Below, piece after piece: positions 60,801 through 63,391 of a stretch of 64,000 nucleotides of DNA. How positions within the stretch are numbered: position 1 is the first letter of the stretch; each line of letters opens with the position of its first letter. A program made the position numbers and the translations under genes. Source of the DNA: Gordonibacter sp. An230 (GTDB taxonomy: Bacteria > Actinomycetota > Coriobacteriia > Coriobacteriales > Eggerthellaceae); contig NZ_NFJP01000014.1 of assembly GCF_002159915.1 (NCBI RefSeq), positions 28,352 to 92,351 on the forward strand, in the 5' to 3' direction. The notes below the pieces were generated by a model. It ran no database searches, had not been told where the DNA came from, and saw nothing but the letters and a program-made list of their open reading frames with translations.

Positions 60801-63354
60801 CGGCGTGTCTGAACGGCACTTGATGGGTTACGAGGTGGCTGCTTTGGGAGCGGGCGACGCGCACGGCGTGGCCGGCCTTCCCGTGACGGCCCTTCAAGTG
60901 GATTCGCCGGAGGCCGATGCGGTCAACTCAAAAGTGCGCCGCCCTGAGGCGGAGGGCGATGTGTACCGCATCGCATGGATGGAGGAGAGCTCCTACGAAG
61001 GGAAGCGCACGCTCGATGGGAAAGTGGTGCTGGCCGAGCCTGCAACGTCTGGCGCGACGGAAGAACCGGGGGCTCACGATTCTCTCGAGGGCGCTCAAGC
61101 TTCGGCGCCTGCGGGTTCGACCGTTACGGTGGGTGGCCTGGTTGGCTTCCCGTACGAGGCCGAGGGCTTCAACCTTGCGCGTGGCGCTGATGAGCCGCGC
61201 ATGAACGCCGGGTTCGGCCCGTTCCCTTGCGGCGTGTTGCGGGGCACGGTGTGGTACGACGACGATTACGACGGGCTGCAAGACCTCGACGCGTCGAACG
61301 AGGGCGACGAGCACGGCATAGCCGGGCATGAAGTGTACGTGACGCAGTGGTATCGCGACAACGGCGCGTGGGTGCAGAACATGGAGTTCGGCACCGCAGA
61401 GGAAGGCTCGCCCGCCGCTTCCCGCGTGACGCGCACCGGCGAGGGCGGCGTGTACGAGTTCGCGGATCTGCCCACGTATGTGCAAATGAAAGACGGCAGG
61501 CCTCTCGCGCCTGTCGAGGGCGACGGCGATGCGGGTGTCGGGGACGGCGCCGGATCGGAAGAGCCAGGCGAATCGGGCCTCGCCGCAGGCGATGACGATT
61601 TCCGCTTGGCGGCGTATCGCATATCGGTGGCCGAGGCGCCCGAGGGCACGACGCTTACCCGCTACCATGTGGGATCCGACCATACGGCGGACTCCGATGT
61701 CGTGCGTGATCGGATGAACGGCACGTTGACGGTGGTGGAGCAGTATGCCGACGGCTCGCAAGAGCAGCTGCGTGGCGACGGCTACGCCATCATGGCGATG
61801 CCGCATGCCGAAGACGACGGCGCCCAGTACCTCGATGCGTACAATGGAGTGGAGTACGACGTGCTGCGCACCATCGACGTGCAGCGAGGGGGAGATGCCG
61901 GGTTCGTTTCTCCCGAGCGGGCGCGCATCACGGGTATGGCGTGGAGCGACAGCGATGCGGACGGCGTCCGCTCCGATGACGAGCAGCCGGTGCCCGGTGT
62001 GAAGGTGACGCTTTCTCGCTACTATTACGTGGACGACTACCGGGCGGACGGCTCGACGGACGACGACGCCGAAGGCCCCGCACGGCTCGATGGCGATGCC
62101 GAAGGTGGCTCAGGCGCAGAAAAGCCGGGTTCGCGTTGGGCGTTCGATCGCGAGTTCGCGTCCGGAGACGGAGCGCTTTCCCAGATCACCGGTGCCGATG
62201 GTCGCTACTGCTTCGACGATTTGGAAGCGGTGGGCAACCGCATGGTGGGGGATCGCTTCGCGACGGTGGTGTACGGTTACCGGGTGAACGTGGCGCAACT
62301 GGCGGACGGTTACGCAGTGACCGAGGCGAATCGCGGCAGTGACGTTCAGAGAGACTCCGATCTGGACGCTCAGACCACGCGTGTGGTGCCGGACGAGCCG
62401 GTTGCCGGACTCATCGTTTTGGCCGATGCCGAGCAAGGCGAGGATCCGTCCTTCGTGACGGATGGCCCCGAGGGTCTCTCGTTCACGCCGGTGAGCGCCC
62501 ACGACAGCGATTTCAACGACGTGGGCCTTGTGCCGTTCGGCACCTCCCTCATCGAGGGGCGCGTGTGGGACGATGCGAACCGCAACGGTGTCCAGGATGC
62601 CGGGGAGGGGTTGCTGCCGGGCAACGAGCTGCGTCTTGAGCGCCGTGTTCTCGATTGCGGCGAGCTGGGCGAAGGGTTCGGCGCCACCTGGGGCGACGGT
62701 GCGCCTGCGAGCGATTTGGATGCGCAGGGCGAGCCGCTCGTTCCGTCGGAGGTGACGTATCCCGACGCCGGGCAAGCTGTCGAAAGAGCGCCCATGGGCG
62801 AGCGCGTCGAGTTCGACGGCATTCTGTCGGATGGCGCGTGGGAGCCGGTGGCCTCGACGGTTTCCGACGAGTGGGGCGCCTATCGCTTCGAAGGGCTTCC
62901 CGCCGCGACGGACGAAGGGCTTCCCTATGAGTATCGGGTGACGATGACGCTGCCAGACGGCGCCGAGTACACGGTGCTAGATGCGCAAGAGGCGGGCGAC
63001 AATGCGGACAGCGACTACGCGCATCTGAACCTGACGGGCGAGGTGGTGCCCCACGAGCAGGGCGTCACGAACCCTGCGCGCTTCCATGCGGAGTATGCGG
63101 GCGGGCCGACCGCATACGGGCAGCTGTACGACTACGTGCATCTTTCGGAATGGTCGCGCGACGCGGGGAACGCTATCGATCTGGGCGTGTACTTCGAGGA
63201 GTCGCCGGTTGCGATACACAGGCTGCCGACGCTTGGCGACCAGCGGATGCTGCGCGGCCTCGCCATGCTGGCCGTGCTGGCCACGTTGGCCGTCGTGGTG
63301 GTTGCGGTGGTGCGCCGCCGTCGCGACCGTGAGGCGGCGGCGCCGCTTGCGTAG
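33880..63354 (+). CDS. Giant surface adhesin-like protein, about 9,824 aa
   Basis: One intact frame of 29.5 kb, a protein near 1 MDa. ATG 33880 behind AGGGGAG is preferred; ATG 33823 behind AGGTGG is possible. Order: a signal peptide with a long basic n-region (FRRKPWVRALSVVLSVALAA); an acidic linker (about 50-165); a beta-domain duplicated at about 200-405 and 660-870; DUF11-like beta modules, including four related units at about 1420-2260; and a long region (about 2260-6690) of further beta-rich modules with DxDxDG-type calcium-loop motifs and acidic linkers. Then come 13 SdrD-B-like modules (6698 to about 9770), LPTLGD (9782-9787), a membrane helix and RRRRDREAAAPLA. It is presumably displayed on the cell surface for adhesion. 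No enzyme motif was recognised. Confidence 0.88.
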   Translation: MNDAQDAEVRTVSVSPSFRRKPWVRALSVVLSVALAATMFDASSLRAAGEAFAMDGRAEQAGLSDEAPVGEGDQSGSNVGSEDPADSPQDDSSPDAEEGGEGVDGGAGAVSDPDASDDETQGDQSAESAGSTEEALPSADDGFADEPTEVDDTAEEEADEPTEADFLPEGLVEAASVLPRKPEGLAQADEAAKADPSFVAPADRVGLALSAYGSPQDAEGVFLAKGTHVRTRLDLGYLAKSLEGGHLGGAFEGDALALHIEAPYLYRGEAGEAVRTLSRETWMLHGGEESGARAALFSEGVPAGWSVWTEHDGAYLRRSDADLRAGVSGHVVLRYEGDADHPRAFDADAVLPQIEAGVVGEGFAGERIGVTFSLEAYSFTSAQGDVVYGTVSHRVENALSLRSDESAMRVRAAWAEGPSAGSVAVGGCGWATGVVEVSVPSGAPAVDAVEVFAGSAAQAARADGPAAVVLDVTGLSAEAVAALDPADPSTWQDQGAQALDVSVDEAGMVRASLQGGMAPGSSVRLWAAYPFDEGSLVVESAEAYRPVPLVAGAQAHLGVGSAAVSCADEDASQVAFVAEAPEDEAPEGEASDGEVSGDGALEGEESVVDGDGAEEPQGGDSAIVQDDPFGMGAHGPMRKDNQLDFVGLIRPLAEGYLDSNLLRPEVSVVTSALHVGNNQFLVRSTDSAEFNVSAPPGFTEGYLGGGDNSNEWAARATDIRLNIPFLYVGPGGGVMETYDEDEWRENLDKYGGSADNPMKIALMPKMDILNVWDIYRIQSNGVQIKVDREDFEAGGKYENGITGEYLLRFRGGRSDYRLDRQTWMSPSFSVAFSGSIPENAGGTVEMGYTYRAYTNAAGETVTGEVTAGPGGTYDGRFLQATFIRTNLEWETEIETMSEPVLWDRYNYAVYKVTTTNTSSTQDSLIDYLGYFLKPTSEAFDHRGVLQQDLMAWEYKGDGVPPEQNSDFDPTNGKTYVGVPKQGGVLLYDTTGWTQEQYDQVDMESFSNVDALGMEEIPYQTGGQAGQIAFQVEEPEGELTSGTGTDAYPEGPHESHTVLVAIPYTTNIPDYSPVMLKDETTVYFGQRGENDYSWTQEFERESGFVKPESSFEYEKYAVKWDTGADLYEAEGRLGYLSSYHIKNVRTAGNMPIVGTSLDTTYGAVLNDDLPDDFWLGNVEVSIQDPHLTDPEQQSADIATWFDVSSGSRVVQFEVQESDGSTSWVPLEMPVRQEPASGDTASVWRLGGDDRETSIAEMLEEQGIAAVPGRAYPEGEKPSRTFTGNLRFLFASSIPAEMELPVDLTVSGYMLNPGNGEEQVRYPNTVKADFGQKRWVVGTVDGGNEYQAMPFEGEESTGTLVSISPVKPQVEAFAYGNGSDPDDGTQTFEKVADAPLSELRSGWRFHAENASPSMIETGYLEIGPMPAEVHGGANVGFEASRVTLSAALFKNAQVSGVTLSSLNSAGQEPAQTTIPVDTLLENYLDAESGNVIVPRDAWGGGYLSGVRVDFSQFAGGVDKDDGAWVDVFGAPSMVREIELSATLSSAYSNPEWDRKGSDSATLNVVTIEPKLKVSHGWSQDGGATQTTAVPYRWGQGEGEDAWYEYTLENASSSAARNVNIDATLDTVKVEQDGTERGFLLSEIEIPGFGTSLDDHPSGVIAGIDLYDSSQEVTGDAATDPDPVKSFSSDDLASFLGDDGTLRIAASAWEGAGLVKTVRVRYDRLNSSFSVEQGTQLTMRLHGSAQTHGSLMDGGGHKFSETAPTTMHFYPLEDIYGPDVNVRASHSMPIQPFEAQVSGVAYKPVGVLPNEDSSAEANEVEIANKARGAEYRFTVKNSGLARSDDATVSIVLDSVSDKLTDIEGVRGFKADKVVFNEGLLSFGSSAENSGESAFVGASFTFMNEDGTLPEEPNVHLGADDDAWKTDADGTRSVDLAAGAFADYADLYLKQIDLEYTDVDPQVEGREIGVVVGGQINWYNNADNAEKLTATTKATQHGTYDTAGSFAGAATFNVPRPALELHTYGRYVEQDYTESAESASGNTDGDRTVTTVPYDRDFTLWLNLRNDHQVSRLDDVDVSATLPLSFEKGIAQGDGTTADAWTGFHTTRITVESAFMKAFADGEVGEVAVTGYAPEDGANAQAEARTVVLRPEEGYEAASGVPAAFVTDGGVRIDLVDERLVITEQQLREQLGIGYVTGFELRSWRNMQELHVDADAQNIVFDGFSDANFDQSVIMGASSKNHLEGFRDHLPQGDSYTITQADNSRVYMSKMYYDTVSRAAYNDGSSTRATEQTAGSWDEDHWGHSSGGETNGSLEIGYKAQGSYLADFRQVLTSPTPLGESSSVMPEYACCMEQGRTYINTDYDGYRYEHPYYETIASKTYNSGATIELTQKLPEDYFDAYYVKVRSAAVPHLRGIRVNYADGTSMDISAEEIAAQAQTHGADSVEKDVDGQPYFRLNLLKKGPEGQREPDFGSGSRREYAYKDAFEAYSEEVQPGNDIVSSVTYTIAINQNQFETGDNLYTDGSWEAGEGGATAAVPDFGTWYGSSQTNETAWVNNMAFEVTGRFYRESGRDEVPGAKEIAAITSVAMKAGGEYSGNVRPGAKAVVRSDAPNSNARGMWSYWDKHRSGGRYHTHDLARMQHLRSYAKVNILSDGNFVRKGVHDTLTIGRDSDENVRFADDAHFSVSFYRTHPTAYMMDSVGTGATTNGFYNYESSDYRWPDDWAGRVSFADRVTLSDTMPECFPNDDLEYYGFLGTGIQFVPGSGVSKRLGVDYPDAKITFRTQKWVSNGNGSYQADAAQARTLVVRKDGVYQQDANGDEQPVSDFGLEDMFAQADGEGNAYIQFARPDEKPAGEIQALLDAGKQPLVLDLGENEFIDSYEIELGSYAGSADYTIETGRGYNPDTDGDESGIDLKVLGRPYIYRGQANPLTGKVTDADDAANHVAARSYFDYAPDTPVASPDHRLTSSSSSNHVADDEAYFLGYLIPYGYNFSLQTEGNGSSTVSMYDYQKDNLTPNKAVFEARFWNIDDGTSDPDDQQRASHISHVRLDAQIEDGFRLQKIYVPRQLMPGDDQCLDNWFRLTGLSFVSAKSGGSVSLQQLRDAGAVSAEPNAEGAYEIDVEKYLRADVAKRLAGEESEGLTSTYKAVSATNTLQGDAWASDSYVNLTYENPQVRSISLTFDSPNADRAKPETMLDAGQYLAADRNGGDDATNYAFKFDGVFADRSSEKFSSAAETGNDPEAGNWDASSTPTFGKQGCNFPGQTFTNSLSVSDVQTKDPNADLLEPAYRDPNAAYSLRHLLGTMETSVERGREVELRTLASTESATDTGDAVTGSQANGPASDGEAERDAVTDVAATGLSTIFAYDNDDRSIASPTSYAPDAQAAGSGVPDGALHAGDYIEYELYLGAADDSLLPLEHVDARFETNPGERIVGWEVAKQQGSDGRWVERNTTEGNDGRPLPVTATMTNASGTVSRPAPAERDLSQQTAVPASAVEMADAVGKRLAALSFADAGSANGDFGTEGASADPLPHAATEGYGNNRNLIFSLGHDARDEEDPDVRLDPDATQVQPGEGVYIRVITQVTNEREANANYDAEEGVAFDPDEPSYAGGETRGDFYAVAAPKHGFTQYLIENALGSAYSMTGQPEVFASSDDVGRSTRDVIYKRGIDKDVRFDGKGQMGAQDYWAFTFYKHANQATLAGEFTDVLSDGSAANTDGNPFQLTVQKIANNTWHATDMTVTVNFTDAQTAGGNPSGRAHFELIDTPKLANGTKDVRVGADGRPIDLDYPDTLPDSVNGPDPNDAGRPDLLIEYFDSRANDGAGEWVTYDKLEASYGDAAPDETDHLSNDGLFRAVTGVRWTYYDVPATSNGTAPFAFDDVALVGVARYQDTRNPNGASTTEQPNSWTGVDRADVAYTHRHNETTQLDFTSVEDGPQKTPEVKHGPWLTKSDGVIADTAQTFRRAPVMTFQNQVFQTEREAASGYNVNAAQKLGYVPGEQFWYKDTLRNVKKGTNPGVDELQGELYNPVIYERIPTRYLKALGGEELTAEYLQQQLASRIRWTDASGASVYDERTNGMVLQVTAVDQGNASDFGGAMVYPRSMQAYNADQRGKPFSDLDPRVSGVSEETDFTLFAITWAPTSEGEGGSLLPDEQGELFPADDVRPGNTRMEVGDTIELWFPVNAALDGLPQVYVDLGDGSATGTAGQEPAYFPRVGEYYSNYGTAKRVNPIANGSFGDVDPAKPVQRVDNSGALMDMDALMHDAAFSGDRAEKTDLWEMFDGSLTYIPGSSDTSSSGSGYGKSGMNRVYLDEDAKTARNMQGVRYTPQPRSGTVSVASAQLPGDTRYGTPSDNGSAFGQQDEYVRDYYLFVTKPRTQGDTSNPTERWGSDTPLVWSETRVHLQKAWLATASDFIPKNEAGNYKSTRKYEAGLDPHETWYDSGVSNESHYIWKNKGVVYGRYATTLQYGQDFTTRLQALNYGDRTLDGVEFLYTMPRGVEPLMKDGKVDVSASVLASVGNPSGFDSDPQAHESWTSISPEDVEVEVVQTPYGDYQGYDAPSDPQDPARYRQGAKPVNDDLSADTSESTYESVRAQEADIHSESYAESSQPWVLKITVKSDLGKWFGRAIDTASHNTADADGYSDGGYKINVDIASHVFANNMNGAWYDRVLTRPCDVREATGADTASGELPSKSSAYYQLFDVDHFEGRNADSSMRDLQVFGMDWMFSMRYQTSSGSWLNSKWDLTYGSPNMPSVDGYTVQNNTMVVTDEAPMGEKAVNGADGVAWDKAYKDGTSPYAQTGTRALMRKPLVRTWNSMGADGVTGPSSDYYLALEDAGQLNVHVENRYWWDSYAYSDEEGGYERRYHNYAMDGGQRGDLVLPEVTVVLPYGVAPRKASTGMPFSFTPDVPQPMASEDWNLAYTLNATADTRDQVAQNEPAEQKDADFDAVVTYELVTPEDGGEPEYRFVVRFSAKGGDANDYATSASQNDVLEGYGTTAGNTDQRIVSGGMDTFKFDIVAYDEPKRVEGKDETTRTFQNVRTYVASGMHGYDFLQDTDISGNPYTVGAPARWRANRVNDWEHDKRLDAQQACYCPERSGGDYSDLGNNHIDDDPDIENGVTVGVIPYDAMSDGAQTREGFPTSTLPGFNGFYTELASMTPISNVMNGKEVATNKEPIDCTNAGMPLEDYAFNGDKALSIEGTQGLNRNDGAVTADGFARKATGRADQRPDEGVYSALKLRAQYPSMWAEYEVEADPADRPTDADGEVPESGPSASTGEGAIEDEVLDADGGKTGEDEKSWEYSDEVWFASSVTNGLPDGATLAQKGDVKHAKLVFSFRLPRQVTFYGGDALTDAATGDGMTNYADYDGDDYPFYVERSYTDRHNGNTRSYEKLTPKDLRKLGWTVKITTQPDWGENSYSQGDYAKPDQDDPGDMPDDPTVKPFDHEGERVVIELAPPDDASDEEFETYNTLLEAYWKGVRADGFFGVDDKVTLKLRCRIDNTGGVDDAIEGQAETYREQLEQFRTWHAAASEAYVTTHERAGEWLATEAGWTHLYADGRTDSKNVRPAEATGDVTVVDFAAQNADRFTYNRRAQDSAEQVDDGGTPDDPTDDVVTPAVDYDNDGVFDDLYTTATSGTFKIRKPSVSVRADTVLPRRLVVDPDFGVSIADDSYQGGNNEFMVTQAINTGAAVNSFVLDWQVPYWATLAGTTDTPFGDPAKPTARTQPNVVTASSGVWEVPDAEWSAYVNEAGEPCDASAEGARRAPDAEPENEAAETEMRLRVYVFARVTSHEPSEHPNGFEEQNGPEYIDHENFALPGMDADRDYWYGEDDAEGDGNNADVEQGTWIQVGDPNGYAVADKQNCQIDLEGCREGDQDIRQIRWVVKAGDLDDAAASIETPVPHGFRLDVDAVPFDGTNDETVAATTGDQEADDLDPARVNIGWEWQKDEPGEDPDGDGSIYRYDDAGRKLLVSEAPMPDSVKNNGLLVVCQTYLLEDLHALSDRPLYDAKLSGGEVVPFEGGEEREDEGGSSSLSPHLNHFVSAVPRYDDTKYVETERSRAGFYRSEELPYLKFEITQAYFSGSGGTSYAWSTARPLIDMGTSRMMRFSLKLTNLSPEQLETLNRADDSSKVDFCTNPQLSTMLPFVEGFGAAGAMSDETFKYVDAQEAASSDCPLNLGYETEAKYEKQPVLDDEGNPVYDDEGNQIFQDVLVQAAPNLDDATPLWSYRVVDVSDDLETEETVPAAEADLGIPYEEPGIGKGLLVEDKLGSIESEYNRKFMNWRFSKKWSGGASDGQDDEDSIMRGRLEQGQAVVVDFMMPLSEGANAAMSNDMLSTSGYGFKEGAYNAYVPSPNDPGDAADFAGKIGLEHDSRDVNLDGMTDQKMIAQRLDAIGFVANEDLRQSKLSSSQIDTGFSKDANGPVAVPEGTSYTYETAAVNTGLDENYERNYVRTVLYDVLPFLGDTEVKNTQNGEPVRRESQWNGWLQDLDSVKMIQFSSMDAAGDGNDQGRVLSDDEATIWVGPIATQGDTLVPLTEDKVPLLNDMPDDTTRTTWFNERRDAATGPDKLRQDNFVPLEELKAYCAAHPDEADKLTKAVRALWGQVNEDTIYVPRQGSVKLVYDLRAPLNLPKYVGDLTGDPSYDLDNDPENPDQNPGFDDRLAETVQWNTFVSRVNRNGASEESDRTASLIENVTAGAFVDAPEERGYIGDYVWIDPDWDGLQNDTEGEEATDLLGRATTYHRAGNGRYLLATDKVIDPDTGAWTGLFGDGEPVAPLYRDVDYDSEPEDPGVNGVKVELLNEYGLPVNRDGEAVAQVNDEWTNNEDRWVVCDPETGEPIRYSDPGGYKAAEAGGPYSFVTESDYFGNQGYYILSNLAPGAYKLRFTFPKEYADYSLTTREIGPTSDELAQLGEDESAYTRTGMEVERVADDPSTSDVDETALVATTVDPIKVEPMSYDEEAFSQGLTSDPVHAVYDACMTSYDVGIARPVTYEGTVYRDDMLKSGQEVDPEQINGVLDTTGLDKGSPDPMRSGTPNAEKRLGAMTVAAHEYDPATDEVDPEPAIDAEGNPAVCETAADPDPDAGNFSFRLKTGRYYVVTCEDSTGTRLLKPTLYTWAQDPLAYPANESDVWDNDLLISDGRGVTRPFEAVVPVDGSGSAVYEDPANPWKGYKHYRKMALGWIDGTKGYLGNYVWNDANYDGVQNALEEGVQNVPVVLERYWWNPEAEVAESGDGSTDARAAGGAWELVPDQEPLRAETTMVTGEYVFKSIPTYVADPNADPSIPEDDRRKFLAGYRLRIDQSALAALERDWGVTLRARAFSSDGSHDRELDSDASTQAVVGSVDGENAYYLNEEGSLEGASTSFDSMIVIAGGRTDQSVAENVVAIERDGQKLEYDLSNAQRVDEWDVGLVEVPVSQISGRVWNDVNYDGLQARDENGAWDESEPGIAGQQVNLTQWYFDPERTNEADGGSHWFQNASFGADARTTGIVTGGTASNGVVSVRTSDDGSYVFDNLPTAYTASDGGHYLAAYRVSLEELNRDESGTWLLTRYHKGEAAGDEKLDSDVADPTTLAITDREGFDASDRNAGTRPLDGQVIVAGKVSADKQDPAQASQVTVPAAEAPDSQETSYDWLEARVNDEGAAQVDGGDVGQLAPPMRSIVGMVWNDADFDGVQDLAADVETASVEKGLNGVSVTLERYVPDPNDDDGDGDGWKRDEAWGDWEAYDANPSAGFVGHPEHTVLTSNAADAVGEVHDGVYRFDNLPSQGRDGAGDPVVYAYRVRATDIRLLDHARPDSLMVTRLKQGDDRFADSDARFADGYMMDVDGGEYDVLLDERDAESESWNIVERLPHSCNPNQAEAVAPDEAGLIAYDLAKGADRAHNDAGVKEVPVQKISGTLWNDADHDGLMGDDEDGLAGKRVLLKAWRFDGQAWHRAEDADASVLTQAGAGGGAVSAGAGFFEFAGLPTLLPGDDGAPNLAGYTLEASGDPDDEGLSGAAVTPMQMDTPDADASNSKAHRASDAAWANGELGLAYEEGSYPLRRLDDDGVDSAKRLDARIVLAQPAAAPDPARDTTYELAGFDMSVGHDEGAMNGGFSAPDMGAAAGVVWSDADRDGLRDDDEQRVEGATVFLTQWYYDPDAENPADGNSHWFQNEAFADGTADANAGAPTGARATRTDSDGAYLFEELPTFIAVSAGDDFRLASYRASVVLDEGSYATRMHMGGDATRDSDLSVSVRAGDAYALVDRYEGDPARADGAVIVAKPQEAGATVSPYAQEYAGVVYDFEALAEPQRAGDAGLTEVRPAAVAGVVWDDADADGVREEGEHPVAGARLTLESYAWVPDAAEQRGGRWERVNAEPIRQETTAADGSYSFEVPTAVPDPDEPGVLRLAGYKVRMNDEDYTALGAVAVTARRATPDSTVDSDLRAQRQAMPAPEQGRARYLTDDDQFVVVAGESVGSQYEVEGPGGIVYDVLDGFTNDCWDAGVVQVPTAALEGVVWQDDDFDGLQDFGEGEQGMSGQLLNVEQWYVASDGAWTRNAQFGHGPWDAVTGGEAKDGGVVQATTGADGRWRVAGLPTAWVDPQTGEAHLAAYRVRLEDTAQGRFLTSYHAFDEADPNRDTTLEDSDASMRGEDGSFLLLDRASFDAGDPQAGTRPDGRIVLAALVGGAIDGVTAESPDDGETYHLLRPQAETLPGGDVGEVPERPASIVGVVWEDENLDGVQDERDAAPGGVAPGVNGVSVALDRFVPSEDGAAWVPDPAWEGMQVATETGIDGEGRQSEGVYRFDGLAASGYDEQTGEWFAYAYRVRLADPESVRQAWLQSPVRAEGVGSSDNSDADTTGSLMLSDGEYTVLLDETDAYTADDNVLTTPAAVPASQLATDGAASATSFDKSAPRDASGRDAGLMTPPQARLAGTLWIDADYNGLIDAGEEPLPGKTVRLRAYVRTEEGWQPAPEFDDQQDTDASGRFDFDPLPVSAAYDADGDGVSERHLMGYEVAALGAGDAHGVAGLPVTALQVDSPEADAVNSKVRRPEAEGDVYRIAWMEESSYEGKRTLDGKVVLAEPATSGATEEPGAHDSLEGAQASAPAGSTVTVGGLVGFPYEAEGFNLARGADEPRMNAGFGPFPCGVLRGTVWYDDDYDGLQDLDASNEGDEHGIAGHEVYVTQWYRDNGAWVQNMEFGTAEEGSPAASRVTRTGEGGVYEFADLPTYVQMKDGRPLAPVEGDGDAGVGDGAGSEEPGESGLAAGDDDFRLAAYRISVAEAPEGTTLTRYHVGSDHTADSDVVRDRMNGTLTVVEQYADGSQEQLRGDGYAIMAMPHAEDDGAQYLDAYNGVEYDVLRTIDVQRGGDAGFVSPERARITGMAWSDSDADGVRSDDEQPVPGVKVTLSRYYYVDDYRADGSTDDDAEGPARLDGDAEGGSGAEKPGSRWAFDREFASGDGALSQITGADGRYCFDDLEAVGNRMVGDRFATVVYGYRVNVAQLADGYAVTEANRGSDVQRDSDLDAQTTRVVPDEPVAGLIVLADAEQGEDPSFVTDGPEGLSFTPVSAHDSDFNDVGLVPFGTSLIEGRVWDDANRNGVQDAGEGLLPGNELRLERRVLDCGELGEGFGATWGDGAPASDLDAQGEPLVPSEVTYPDAGQAVERAPMGERVEFDGILSDGAWEPVASTVSDEWGAYRFEGLPAATDEGLPYEYRVTMTLPDGAEYTVLDAQEAGDNADSDYAHLNLTGEVVPHEQGVTNPARFHAEYAGGPTAYGQLYDYVHLSEWSRDAGNAIDLGVYFEESPVAIHRLPTLGDQRMLRGLAMLAVLATLAVVVVAVVRRRRDREAAAPLA
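34500..36490 (+). repeat. Duplicated N-terminal beta-domain of the giant protein
   Basis: Two copies, at about 34500-35100 and 35860-36490, share the order: APYLYRGE versus IPFLYVGPGG, GHVVLRYEGD versus GEYLLRFRGG, and a closing pair GVTFSLEAYSFTSAQGDVVY versus TVEMGYTYRAYTNAAGETV. An unrelated stalk and a second acidic linker (EDEAPEGEASDGEVSGDG) lie between them. Confidence 0.55.
38160..40640 (+). repeat. Four divergent tandem modules in the giant protein
   Basis: Units near 38160, 38780, 39470 and 40190 repeat the theme: a line on an element that starts VTL or EIE, an inserted loop with an acidic or Ser/Gly turn, then an acidic or Asp-rich start of a strand such as GYLSGVRVDFSQF, GLVKTVRVRYDRL, LYLKQIDLEYTDV or GYVTGFELRSWRN. 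Identity is low, so the duplication is old. They resemble the immunoglobulin-like stalks of large adhesins. Confidence 0.5.
53971..63200 (+). repeat. 13 SdrD-B-like modules with a five-module super-repeat
   Basis: Each module opens with G.VW.D.d.DG.qD, a SdrD-B/Cna-B type calcium-loop start. Starts lie near 53971, 55414, 56101, 56827, 57530, 58155, 58765, 59325, 59968, 60580, 61231, 61922 and 62548. Counting from module 2, module n resembles module n+5 more than its neighbours: the second strand reads LERYWW/LESYAW/LSRYYY, TQWYFD/EQWYVA, LERYVPD/LDRFVPS, LKAWRF/LRAYVR and TQWYYD/TQWYRD. The spacing of these pairs is 3.05 to 3.35 kb, so a block of five modules was duplicated, with a third partial copy. 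Confidence 0.8.
63223..63351 (+). other. Sorting-type C-terminal anchor, non-canonical
   Basis: LPTLGD is followed by a hydrophobic helix (LAMLAVLATLAVVVVAVV) and RRRRDREAAAPLA. Layout and length match an LPXTG signal, but the conserved Thr is Leu. Either a sortase with relaxed specificity attaches the protein, or it stays as a single-span membrane protein. Confidence 0.6.
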
Positions 63355-63361
63355 ACTGCGT

Positions 63362-63391
63362 TTCCGGGGAGGGTGCAGCCCCTCCCCGGAA
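63362..63391 (+). terminator. Terminator hairpin after the giant gene
   Basis: A perfect 12-bp stem TTCCGGGGAGGG / CCCTCCCCGGAA with a 6-nt loop, seven bases after the stop codon. There is no T-tract, but the stem is very strong and the place is right for transcript end or 3' protection. Confidence 0.7.
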
